Source of the DNA: Microterricola pindariensis
GTDB lineage: Bacteria > Actinomycetota > Actinomycetes > Actinomycetales > Microbacteriaceae
Reading direction: 5' to 3'
Assembly: GCF_002936985.1 (NCBI RefSeq)
Contig: NZ_MPZN01000014.1
Span: 1-64,000, forward strand
DNA length: 64,000 nt
In this document: positions 1-9,842 of the stretch, in pieces
Layout: the number at the start of each line of letters is the position of its first letter
Numbering within the stretch: position 1 is the first letter of the stretch
The notes under the pieces: model-generated
The model's database searches: none
What the model was told of the DNA's origin: nothing
What the model saw: only the letters and a program-made list of their open reading frames with translations
Made by a program: the position numbers and the translations under genes

Positions 1-18
1 CGCCGCGTCGTCGGCTAG
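1..18 (+). CDS. Last codons of an upstream gene (possibly recR)
   Basis: The first 15 bases read Arg-Arg-Val-Val-Gly before a TAG at 16-18, which fits the tail of a gene entering the window on the + strand. In related actinobacteria recR commonly precedes the aspartokinase gene, so recR is a guess from gene order. Five residues cannot identify the protein. Confidence 0.3.
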   Translation, partial: RRVVG

Positions 19-72
19 CCCTGGTCCGCGCCCCGCACGGCGCTGGCGGGCCTCCGTCACATAGCCGAAGCA

Positions 73-135
73 GAATCTGGCAGGTCTTATGATGGAGAAT
101 CTGGCAGTGTCTGCCGCAATCCTCAGGAGTTATAC
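73..135 (+). promoter_or_regulatory. lysC promoter and leader with direct repeat
   Basis: A TATGAT -10 box lies at 88-93. It is flanked by two copies of GAATCTGGCAG (73-83 and 97-107, 24-base period), one upstream of the -10 box and one over the likely transcription start. A Shine-Dalgarno CAGGAG at 124-129 precedes the GTG start at 136. No lysine riboswitch or leader peptide is visible. The repeat could be an operator, but that is inference. Confidence 0.45.
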
Positions 136-2539
<2,404 letters not shown>

Positions 2540-2564
2540 GCGCCCGCCCGCATTCGAAGCACGC

Positions 2565-2627
2565 AAACACAGGAGGAGAGCACCGCCGAGGCTGTACACA
2601 TCCCGGCGGCGCTCTCCTCCTGTGTTT
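2565..2627. terminator. Long convergent hairpin terminator (family A)
   Basis: The 17-base arm AAACACAGGAGGAGAGC (2565-2581) is perfectly repeated in inverse at 2611-2627, and the stem extends inward with one mismatch. It sits between the convergent asd and gntR genes and should stop both. The same arm, with one base changed, recurs in the hairpin at 44131-44195. Confidence 0.8.
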
Positions 2628-2657
2628 CTGTGCCGCCCTCGCCTCGCCGGCGCCGCG

Positions 2658-3314
2658 CTAAGCCGTGAGGTACTGGCTGCTCGCGGTCGCGAGCAGGCGG
2701 CGCATGCCATTCATCCAGTTCGCGTGCAGGGCGACGGATGCCGCGGCGACGTCGCCATCGACCAGGTGGCTGGCGATGAGGCTGTGCTCGGCCGCCACCC
2801 GCTCGATCATGACCTCGTCAGCGACCAGCAGCGACTCGTAGCGATGATAGGCCTGCCGCATGCCGGCGATCAGGTGCAGCAGACGCCCATTCGGGCAGCC
2901 ACTCAGCATGACTGTGTGCCACTCGTCGTCCTTGCTGGCGACGAGCGCGTGCACCGCGACCTCCTGGTCGAAGTCGGCAGCCAGCTGGGTCAGCCGGGCG
3001 CCGATGGCCGGCAGCTCGGCGGGATCCGTCAGCGAGAGCGCCAGCGACTCGAGGTTCGCCATGATGGGTGCGAGCTCCTCGAACTCGCGCGCGCTGAGCG
3101 GCACGAACCGGAAGCCCTTGCCGCTCTCGCTCTCGATCTGCCCCTCACTCTCGAGGGCGATCAGCGCCTCGCGCAGCGGGGTGCGGCTCACGCCGAGCTC
3201 GCTGGCCAGTTGCACCTCGTTGATGCGCTCGCCCGGCTGGACGATGCCATTGCGCATGCGCGCAAGCAGCTCCTCCCGCACCTGGGAGCGGAGTGTGCGA
3301 CGTTCGATAGCCAT
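2658..3314 (-). CDS. GntR family transcriptional regulator (FadR-type, FCD domain)
   Basis: A DNA-binding repressor or activator with an N-terminal winged helix (about residues 5-70, motif LASELGVSRTPLREALIALE) and an all-helical FCD ligand domain. I chose the ATG at 3314 because GAGAGGG lies just upstream; a GTG at 3341 would add nine residues. The product is 218 residues, normal for the family. It is divergent from the SDR gene at 3417, with about 100 bases between. The usual arrangement is that the regulator controls the neighbouring dehydrogenase and itself in response to a sugar acid or related compound; the ligand is unknown. Confidence 0.88.
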   Translation of the reverse strand: MAIERRTLRSQVREELLARMRNGIVQPGERINEVQLASELGVSRTPLREALIALESEGQIESESGKGFRFVPLSAREFEELAPIMANLESLALSLTDPAELPAIGARLTQLAADFDQEVAVHALVASKDDEWHTVMLSGCPNGRLLHLIAGMRQAYHRYESLLVADEVMIERVAAEHSLIASHLVDGDVAAASVALHANWMNGMRRLLATASSQYLTA

Positions 3315-3416
3315 GAGACCCTCTCTGAGCCGAATGGCCACCCGATCAGTTTACGGCGTGCCGCCGAGCCGGCATCCGGCATGCTTAATGCACCGACCCC
3401 CAACCGAGGAGCACCC

Positions 3417-4175
3417 ATGCGTCTGGCCGACAAGAATGCCATCGTCACCGGCGGGGCGGGCGGCATCGGCCGGGCCACGGCGCTGGCCTTCGCCGCGGAA
3501 GGCGCCCGGGTCGCCGTCGTCGACCTGCGGGCGGATGCCGCAGACGCTGTGGCCGCAGAGATCGGCGCGCACGGCGGCACCGCCATCGCCGTCGCCGCAG
3601 ATGTGTCGAGCGAGGCCGACATCCAGCGCGTCATCGCCACCACGCTCGCGGCGTTCGGCGGCGTCGACGTCGTCTTCAACAACGCCGGCATCATCCGGCG
3701 CACGACGGCGGTCGAGACCACTGCCGAGGAGTGGGACCTGGTCTTCGGCGTCAACGTGAAGTCGATCTTCCTGATGTGCAAGCACATCGTGCCGGTGATG
3801 GCGGCGGCCGGCGGCGGCTCCATTGTCAACACCGGTTCCGGCTGGGGGCTGAAGGGTGGCGGCCAGGCGATCTCCTACTGCGCATCGAAGGGGGCCGTGG
3901 TCAACATGACGCGCGCACTCGCCATCGACCACGGCCCGCAGGGCATCCGGGTCAACTCGGTGAACCCGGGCGACGTGAACACGGGCATGCTTCTGGAGGA
4001 GGCCCGGCAGCTCGACCAGGACGCACAGGCGTTCCTCGCCGAGTCCGCCGACCGGCCGCTCGGGCGGATGGGCGAGCCGAGTGAGATCGCCGCCGCTGTG
4101 GTCTGGCTGGCCAGCGACGAGTCCTCCTACGTCACCGGTTCCGCGCTCGTCGTCGACGGCGGCGGCATCGCCTGA
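3417..4175 (+). CDS. SDR family NAD(P)-dependent oxidoreductase
   Basis: A 252-residue classical short-chain dehydrogenase. It has the cofactor motif TGGAGGIG near the N-terminus, NNAG in the middle (VVFNNAGIIRRT), a catalytic Ser in NTGSGWG and the YCASK active-site Tyr/Lys pair. The frame is open far upstream, but the ATG at 3417 has CGAGGAGC eight bases before it and starts exactly at the conserved MRLADKNAIVTGG, so this is the start. The substrate cannot be told; FabG-like sugar or alcohol dehydrogenases look alike. Likely regulated by the divergent GntR protein. Confidence 0.9.
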   Translation: MRLADKNAIVTGGAGGIGRATALAFAAEGARVAVVDLRADAADAVAAEIGAHGGTAIAVAADVSSEADIQRVIATTLAAFGGVDVVFNNAGIIRRTTAVETTAEEWDLVFGVNVKSIFLMCKHIVPVMAAAGGGSIVNTGSGWGLKGGGQAISYCASKGAVVNMTRALAIDHGPQGIRVNSVNPGDVNTGMLLEEARQLDQDAQAFLAESADRPLGRMGEPSEIAAAVVWLASDESSYVTGSALVVDGGGIA

Positions 4176-4219
4176 TCCGGCATCCGGAATCGGGCCCGCC
4201 GTCGCGGTACAGTCAAGCC

Positions 4220-5890
4220 ATGACAGAACGCGCGACCGGGCCCCGGGCAGGCCGCAGCAGTCGCCGTTCTGACTGGCTCGACGCGGTGCTGGACACCGAC
4301 CCGGCCACGCAGGACCGCTCGATCGTTCTGACGCAGCTGCTCTTCGGCGCGGCCGCGCTCACCGTCTTCACCACGGTCATGGTCTTCGGGCCCGGCGAGG
4401 GAAGCAGCGTCACGTTCTATCTGGGGCTGCTGCTCACCTTTGCCGCCTGCCTCGCGGCGATCCTGATGCGCTGGTCCGCCCACGCCCCGCATCTGGTGCT
4501 GGTCCTGCCGGTCCTCGACATCTTCGCGATCGCCTGTATGCGCCACGCGCAGCCCGAGCTCGGTCTCGGGCTGCTCTGGGTGTTTCCCGTGCTGTGGATC
4601 TCGACGCTCGTCGGGGTTGTCGGCATCACGGCGAGCGTCATATCCATCTGCGCGCTGGTGGTGGCCGAGTTCGCGCTGCGCGGGCTCCCGGTCACGCTGT
4701 CCGCCATGCAGACGCTCATCTTCCTGCCGATCACCCTGGTGTTCGTCGCCGTCTCCGGTCGCCTGCACACCCGCCGCAACCGGGCGCAGCGGCTGCTTCT
4801 CAGCAAGCAGTCCGGCCTGCTCGAGGGCGCGCTCGCACAGGCGCGGCGCCAGGAGGAACTGCTCGCCGAGGTGCTGAACACGGTCGACTTCGGCGTGGTC
4901 CGCATCGACAAGTCCGGCCAGATCAACATGGTCAACGAGGCCCAGATGCGCATGCAGCTCGACGAGCGGTTGGCGGATGCCACCGCGCTCCCCGCCGGGG
5001 GGACGGGCGAGTTCGCCGCCGCGACGCCCTTGCAACGAGCGATGCGGGGGGAGAAGTTCGAGCCGGAGACAGTGTGGCTTGAGGCGCCCAACGGCGAGAA
5101 GGCTGCGCTCTCGGTGACCGCGCGCCACCTGCACAGCAAGCTCGGCGAGTACGACGGCAGCATCGTCGTCTCCCGCGACGTCACCGCCGAGGTGATGGCC
5201 CTGCGCGACCGCGACGACCTCGTCGCCTCGGTGTCGCATGAGCTGCGCACTCCGCTGACCTCGGTGCTCGGCTACCTCGAGCTCACCCTCGACGGGGGCG
5301 GCCTCCCGCCCGCGGCCGAGGTGCAGCTGCAGGTCGCCCACAAGAACGCCAACCGGCTCCTCGACCTGCTCGCCGATATCCTGGCCGCCTCGAACGGGGC
5401 GGAACAGCCGATGGTGTTGCAACCCGGCCCGTGCGCGCTGCTCGACGTCGTGGAGCAGTCGATCGAGTCGCTCCTGCCGTGGGCGAGTGAACGCGAGATC
5501 CGCATCGATTGCGCTGCGGCCGAGGCGACATCGCTGATCGCGGACGGCTCGCGCCTGCGCCAGCTGATCGACAATGTGATCTCGAACGCGATCAAGTACA
5601 ACGTCGACAGGGGCGCGGTCTCGATCGGCCTCACCAGCGACGAGAAGATGGTGTGGTTGATCGTGCGCGACACCGGAATCGGCATCGCCGACGAGGAGCA
5701 GCCCCGGCTGTTCGAGCGGTTTTTCCGCTCCGAGTCCGTGCGCAATTCCACCGTGCACGGCAGCGGGCTCGGCCTGGGCATCAGCAGGGAGATCGCCCGG
5801 CTGCATGGCGGCGATCTCACCGTGCAAAGCGTCGAGGGGGAGGGCACCACCGTGCTCGTCACCCTTCCGAAAGACAGGGACAGGGCATGA
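4220..5890 (+). CDS. Membrane sensor histidine kinase
   Basis: A 556-residue kinase. Residues 36-185 hold about five or six membrane helices, then a coiled linker, a PAS-like segment (about 220-325), HisKA with phospho-acceptor His340 in VSHELRTPL, and HATPase_c with an N box (NVISNAIKYNV) and G boxes (DTGIGIA, GSGLGLG). The start is leaderless in form: TACAGT at 4208-4213, six bases, then ATG. The stop overlaps the next gene by ATGA, so kinase and GGDEF-like protein are translationally coupled. No regulator is adjacent; the orphan OmpR-type regulator at 13864 is the nearest candidate partner. The signal is unknown. Confidence 0.92.
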   Translation: MTERATGPRAGRSSRRSDWLDAVLDTDPATQDRSIVLTQLLFGAAALTVFTTVMVFGPGEGSSVTFYLGLLLTFAACLAAILMRWSAHAPHLVLVLPVLDIFAIACMRHAQPELGLGLLWVFPVLWISTLVGVVGITASVISICALVVAEFALRGLPVTLSAMQTLIFLPITLVFVAVSGRLHTRRNRAQRLLLSKQSGLLEGALAQARRQEELLAEVLNTVDFGVVRIDKSGQINMVNEAQMRMQLDERLADATALPAGGTGEFAAATPLQRAMRGEKFEPETVWLEAPNGEKAALSVTARHLHSKLGEYDGSIVVSRDVTAEVMALRDRDDLVASVSHELRTPLTSVLGYLELTLDGGGLPPAAEVQLQVAHKNANRLLDLLADILAASNGAEQPMVLQPGPCALLDVVEQSIESLLPWASEREIRIDCAAAEATSLIADGSRLRQLIDNVISNAIKYNVDRGAVSIGLTSDEKMVWLIVRDTGIGIADEEQPRLFERFFRSESVRNSTVHGSGLGLGISREIARLHGGDLTVQSVEGEGTTVLVTLPKDRDRA

Positions 5891-7095
5891 TCGACGGTTG
5901 GACCATCTCGTTGGCCAGCGCACTCATCGTGGTCGTGACGGCCGCGCTCTTCGTGGGCGGAACGATCGTGCACAAAGACAGCTCGGCAGGCCGGCTGTGG
6001 GCCGCCGGCTATCTGGCGGGCATCCTCACGACGACCAGCTACCTGGCGTGGCAGCTCTCCCCGGAGCTGTGGTGGGCCTCTGCCGTCGGCAATGCCGGAT
6101 TCGTCGCCGGCACCGCCTTCTTCTGGCTGGGATGCCGCCGCCACAACGGGCGGCGCGGGCCGAACTGGGCGGCGACGGTTGGCAGCTTCGTGGTGCTCGT
6201 CGCCGGGCTGATCCCCGGGCCGGGCAGCGATGAATGGGCCGGCGCGCAGGTCTACTTCGCGGCGATCGTGCTGTTCGCCGTTCTCTCCGCGGTCGAGTGC
6301 TCGCGAGGTGAGATGCGGCGGGCGCGCGGTTCGCGGCCGATGTTCGTCGTGTTCAGCGTGCAGGCCGCATTCTTCGCCGGTCGGCTCGTCTTCTTCACCG
6401 TCGGCGGCCCGGACTCGGACGTCTTCAGCCTGTTCTTCGGCTCGTCTGCGCTGGCACTCGTCACCATGCTCATGTCGGTCGTGCTCTTCAACTCGATGTC
6501 CCTGATCCGATTCGCCCAGGGTGCCGTCGCCGAGTCGGCGCCGCGTGCGGGCCGCCGCACCGACGGGCACAGCTGCTACACCGTCGACGACGTCCTCACG
6601 GCGGGTGCTTTCGGGCGCATCGTCAGCGACTGGCTGGATCGCTCGGAGTACCACGATGAGCAGCTGGCGCTGCTCCACATCGACCTGGACGATCTCCGCG
6701 AGATCAACACCGCATTCGGGCCGGCGCACAGCAACGCGATTCTCGCGAGGTACACTGCGGTCGTGCGCCAGTTCGGGCCGCCGCACGCGGCGATCGGCGG
6801 CACCGGAACCGGGCGTTTGTCGCTGCTTGCCCCCGTGGCCTCCAGCGACGAGGCGCGGGCGATCGCCCAGACCCTGCAGTCGGGCCTGCTGGAGGACTCG
6901 CTCGCCGAGTTCGCGGGTCTGCGCCCGACGATCAGCATCGGCATCGCGCTCACCGACTACACCGGTTTCGACTTTGAGCGCCTCGACCGCGCCGCGCGGA
7001 GCGCCTGCAAGAGGGCCTCGGATGCCGGCGGCAACCGCGTGGTGTTCGACGCCGGCGCCGTGCCGGCAACGGTTGACGGATCCGGCCAGCGCTGA
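5887..7095 (+). CDS. Membrane protein with degenerate GGDEF domain
   Basis: A 402-residue protein with about six or seven N-terminal membrane helices (residues 5-215) and a C-terminal domain with GGDEF-family features (LALLHIDLDDLREINTAFG; ISIGIAL). The active-site loop reads GGTGT at residues 304-308 instead of GGDEF, so the metal-binding acidic pair is missing and cyclase activity is unlikely. It may act as a GTP- or c-di-GMP-binding partner of the upstream kinase; this is inference. The ATG at 5887 overlaps the kinase stop by four bases, which decides the start. Confidence 0.85.
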   Translation: MIDGWTISLASALIVVVTAALFVGGTIVHKDSSAGRLWAAGYLAGILTTTSYLAWQLSPELWWASAVGNAGFVAGTAFFWLGCRRHNGRRGPNWAATVGSFVVLVAGLIPGPGSDEWAGAQVYFAAIVLFAVLSAVECSRGEMRRARGSRPMFVVFSVQAAFFAGRLVFFTVGGPDSDVFSLFFGSSALALVTMLMSVVLFNSMSLIRFAQGAVAESAPRAGRRTDGHSCYTVDDVLTAGAFGRIVSDWLDRSEYHDEQLALLHIDLDDLREINTAFGPAHSNAILARYTAVVRQFGPPHAAIGGTGTGRLSLLAPVASSDEARAIAQTLQSGLLEDSLAEFAGLRPTISIGIALTDYTGFDFERLDRAARSACKRASDAGGNRVVFDAGAVPATVDGSGQR

Positions 7096-7421
7096 GCGCG
7101 CCGCCCGCGCGAGCAATTCTTAAGCAAATCTTGAGGTTGGGACTCCAATACTCAAGCTGATCTTGTGGTTGGCCGGACAGACTGGTTTCAGCAACGAGAA
7201 TCGCCGCATCCGGGCGTTCGCTTCTCGCTCACGGGCTTGCTCGTGTCGCGTGAGTCGTTGGCCGATACCGCTTCTCGCTCCCGAACCCGAAGCGTTCTCG
7301 CCCAACGAGAACGATCTGGATGCGGCTTTTCGCTGCCCAGCGGCTGGCCTCTCGTGCCCGCACTGAGGGCGCGGCCCGCGGGGCAGTCGGCCCACCGGGC
7401 GGCACTGGCTAATGTTGACCT
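7096..7421 (+). repeat. 326-base intergenic region rich in small inverted and direct repeats
   Basis: No gene is visible. ATCTTGAGGTTGG (7128-7140) recurs as ATCTTGTGGTTGG (7160-7172). CTTGAG at 7130-7135 pairs with CTCAAG at 7151-7156, with a nested TTGG/CCAA. A perfect hairpin CGTTCTCG-CCCAA-CGAGAACG spans 7293-7313. AACGAGAA and TTCTCGCTC each occur more than once between 7193 and 7313. It ends in the leaderless promoter TAATGT (7410-7415) of the GGDEF-EAL gene. I see no c-di-GMP riboswitch core. Confidence 0.5.
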
Positions 7422-9809
7422 GTGAAGTTCGCGCGCATTGTGACCCCGTGGGACATGGCCTTTCTGGTGCCGGTGATCCTGTACGCACTCGCAATGATGA
7501 TGGCCGCGTTGCTGAGCCTGCCCAGCCTGACGCTCGGCGGCTGGCTCCTTTCCCTGTTCGCGGTGGTCGGTTTCGCCGCCGCGGGCATCTTCCGCGTGCC
7601 CATCGCACGCCAGTCCGGCGTGCCGCTGCCCGGCCTGGCCGTCGCGGTGCTCTCGGCATCCGACCTGATTCAGCGCCCGCTCCTGCTCATCGGCCTGTTC
7701 ACCTTCGGCATCTTCGTCTCCTACCTCTACATCATTCGCGTCCCGCTCTTCTCCCTGTACGCGGGCGGGGTGTCCGCTCTCGGCGCGGGCGGCTACGTGC
7801 TCACCTTGCTCGCGTTCGACGGCGGCCCGGCGGGGTTCCTCGCCTACCCGCTTGCCGCCGCGAGCTACCTGCTCGTCGTCCTGCTCATCGAGTTCGCCCG
7901 CCAGAAGGGGCGGTGGAACGGGGAGGGGCAAAGCAGCTTCGGCATCAAGGCGATCAGCTGGGTGAGGCTGGTACGGGTGTGGCTCTTGATCACCGCGCTC
8001 TCCGGCATCCTGCACCTGGCCAAGATGACGCTGGTCTCCTCGCACCTGACCAACCCGCAATCGGTGATCAACGTGCTGCTGATCGTCGGCAGCGCCATGG
8101 TGCTCGTCCTCCTCGCCGTCCGCGACAACCTCAAGAGCGTCACCCGCCGGCTGGAGGGCCTGGTCGAAGCCTCCCTCGCGCTGCCCTGGGAGGAGAAGGG
8201 GAGGGTCGACTCCCTGGTGCAGGAGTTCGCGCAGGAGGCCGCCAACGCCGAGTCCACGGAGATCCGCTCCAAGCGGCCCGGCCGAGCCGAGATCGGCGCC
8301 CGCATCAGCCTGGGAACCGGCCAGGACCAGTACCTGGTCGTGCGCCGCGCGATCGCGGCATCCGCCTTCACGGAGGGGGACCAGCGCGTGGTCGACGCGC
8401 TTGCGCACATCGGCAGCGAGGTCTCCAGGGTGAAGGAGAGCGTGGATGGCCTCCGGCTCCGCGCCAGCACCGACAGCCTCACCGGCCTGCCCAACTATGG
8501 ATCCTTCCAGGAGTCGCTCCGCGCGATCAACGACAACCGCGGCTATGCAGAGGCCATCGCGGTGCTCTTCATCGACCTCGACAACTTCAAGAAGCTCAAC
8601 GACAGACACGGACACGCAACGGGGGACTTCGCCCTCAAGGAGGTTGCGCAGCGCCTCGTCAACACCCTGCGACCGACGGATGTCGTCGCCCGCGTGGGCG
8701 GGGACGAGTTCATCATCGTGCTGACCGAGCTCACCAGCCTGCGGCAGGCGAAGTCGATCGCCGAGCGGATCGTCGAGAACTGCGGGGCCAGGGTCGTCTT
8801 CGGCGAGGTTGCGTTCCAACCGAGCATCAGTGTGGGGCTCGCCTTCTCCGCCCACCGGGAGATCGACTTGGAGCGGCTGATCGAGGATGCCGACCGCACC
8901 ATGCTCGCCGCGAAGAAGTCGCGGAAGCAGGGCGGCCCCGGCAGCGGCGGCAGCGTCAGCATCTCCTCCCATCGCTCCTCGCAGGTGAACGACAGCGTGG
9001 TGCGTGCGATCGAGAGCGACGGGCTGACGGTGTTCTTCCAGCCCATCGTGAGCATCGTCGAGGACACCATCTGGGCCTTCGAAGCCCTGGTGCGCTACAC
9101 CGATCCGGAGATCGGGCCGATCTCCCCGGCCTCGCTGATCGAGAAGGCCAAACGGCTTGGGCTGCTGGACGAGCTGACGAGGCAGGTCATCCTCAAGGCG
9201 CTGACGGCGGCGCGCGGGTTCGCGGAGATCGACTCCCGAGTCAACTGTGTGACCGTCAACGTCGAGGCCAAGCAGATCCTGCCCGCCCGGATGGGCGGGT
9301 TCCTCGAGACGCTGCCCGAGCTCTTCCCGGAGCTGACCCTCTGCCTGGAGCTCAACGAGCGATCGCTCAGCGTGGTGAGCAACGAACTGCGCTGTCAGGC
9401 CGACCACCTGCGTGACCTCGGCATCATGATCGCGCTCGACGACTACGGCTCGGAGAACTCCTCCGTCGGCGCTTTGGTGCGCATGCCGATGGACATCCTG
9501 AAGATCGACCGCTCGCTCATCGATGACCTGGCAGACATCCGTCAGCTCGAGGTGCTGCGCGCTCTGCAGGGCTTCGGCGACACCCTCGACTACGCGCTTG
9601 TCGTCGAGGGCGTGGAGAGTCCGGACACCGGTGCCCTCCTGCAGAGTGTCGGCGTGCGCAGCGCCCAGGGCTTCTACTACGGCGTGCCGGCCTCGGCCGA
9701 GGCCACGGCCGAGCGCCTGCACCGGCACGGCAACGCCGCCGTCGTGCCGGACGAACGCATCACGGCCGGCGCCCTCGCCGAGGCCGAGACCGAGGCCGCG
9801 GGCGCCTAG
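7422..9809 (+). CDS. Membrane-bound GGDEF-EAL protein (c-di-GMP cyclase/phosphodiesterase)
   Basis: A 795-residue bifunctional candidate. Membrane helices fill roughly residues 8-230, with a GAF-like stretch before about residue 345. The GGDEF domain is intact (426-430) and has an inhibitory I-site RPTD at 417-420, five residues upstream. The EAL domain has EALVR from residue 554, NVEAKQIL, ELNERS, LDDYGSENSSV and VVEGVES. The DDFGTG loop is altered to DDYGSE, so phosphodiesterase activity is less certain than cyclase activity. The start is GTG six bases after TAATGT, a leaderless start. Together with the flanking GT2 and GH18 genes it suggests c-di-GMP control of a surface polysaccharide. 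Confidence 0.93.
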   Translation: MKFARIVTPWDMAFLVPVILYALAMMMAALLSLPSLTLGGWLLSLFAVVGFAAAGIFRVPIARQSGVPLPGLAVAVLSASDLIQRPLLLIGLFTFGIFVSYLYIIRVPLFSLYAGGVSALGAGGYVLTLLAFDGGPAGFLAYPLAAASYLLVVLLIEFARQKGRWNGEGQSSFGIKAISWVRLVRVWLLITALSGILHLAKMTLVSSHLTNPQSVINVLLIVGSAMVLVLLAVRDNLKSVTRRLEGLVEASLALPWEEKGRVDSLVQEFAQEAANAESTEIRSKRPGRAEIGARISLGTGQDQYLVVRRAIAASAFTEGDQRVVDALAHIGSEVSRVKESVDGLRLRASTDSLTGLPNYGSFQESLRAINDNRGYAEAIAVLFIDLDNFKKLNDRHGHATGDFALKEVAQRLVNTLRPTDVVARVGGDEFIIVLTELTSLRQAKSIAERIVENCGARVVFGEVAFQPSISVGLAFSAHREIDLERLIEDADRTMLAAKKSRKQGGPGSGGSVSISSHRSSQVNDSVVRAIESDGLTVFFQPIVSIVEDTIWAFEALVRYTDPEIGPISPASLIEKAKRLGLLDELTRQVILKALTAARGFAEIDSRVNCVTVNVEAKQILPARMGGFLETLPELFPELTLCLELNERSLSVVSNELRCQADHLRDLGIMIALDDYGSENSSVGALVRMPMDILKIDRSLIDDLADIRQLEVLRALQGFGDTLDYALVVEGVESPDTGALLQSVGVRSAQGFYYGVPASAEATAERLHRHGNAAVVPDERITAGALAEAETEAAGA

Positions 9810-9830
9810 GCCGTTCTCGGAGAATCGGCC
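9809..9830. terminator. Short convergent hairpin
   Basis: GGCCGTTCTC (9809-9818) and GAGAATCGGCC (9820-9830) pair with one bulge between the stops of the converging GGDEF-EAL and GH18 genes. There is no U tract, so terminator function is only likely. Confidence 0.5.
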
Positions 9831-9842
9831 GGGCGCGCGGGC

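Noticed and set aside
1-135. Lysine riboswitch upstream of lysC
   Set aside because: Only about 40 bases lie between the -10 box and the start, too short for the aptamer, and no conserved core is seen.
2622-3416. Upstream in-frame extension of the SDR gene
   Set aside because: The frame is open because of GC-rich antisense of the GntR gene. The conserved SDR N-terminus and a good ribosome site begin at 3417.
7096-7421. c-di-GMP riboswitch before the GGDEF-EAL gene
   Set aside because: The GEMM core motifs are not present, and the promoter appears to lie just six bases before the start codon.
7188-9728. 846-residue open frame opposite the GGDEF-EAL gene
   Set aside because: It mirrors the codon third positions of the real gene, is His/Arg/Gly-rich, and has no recognisable domain.
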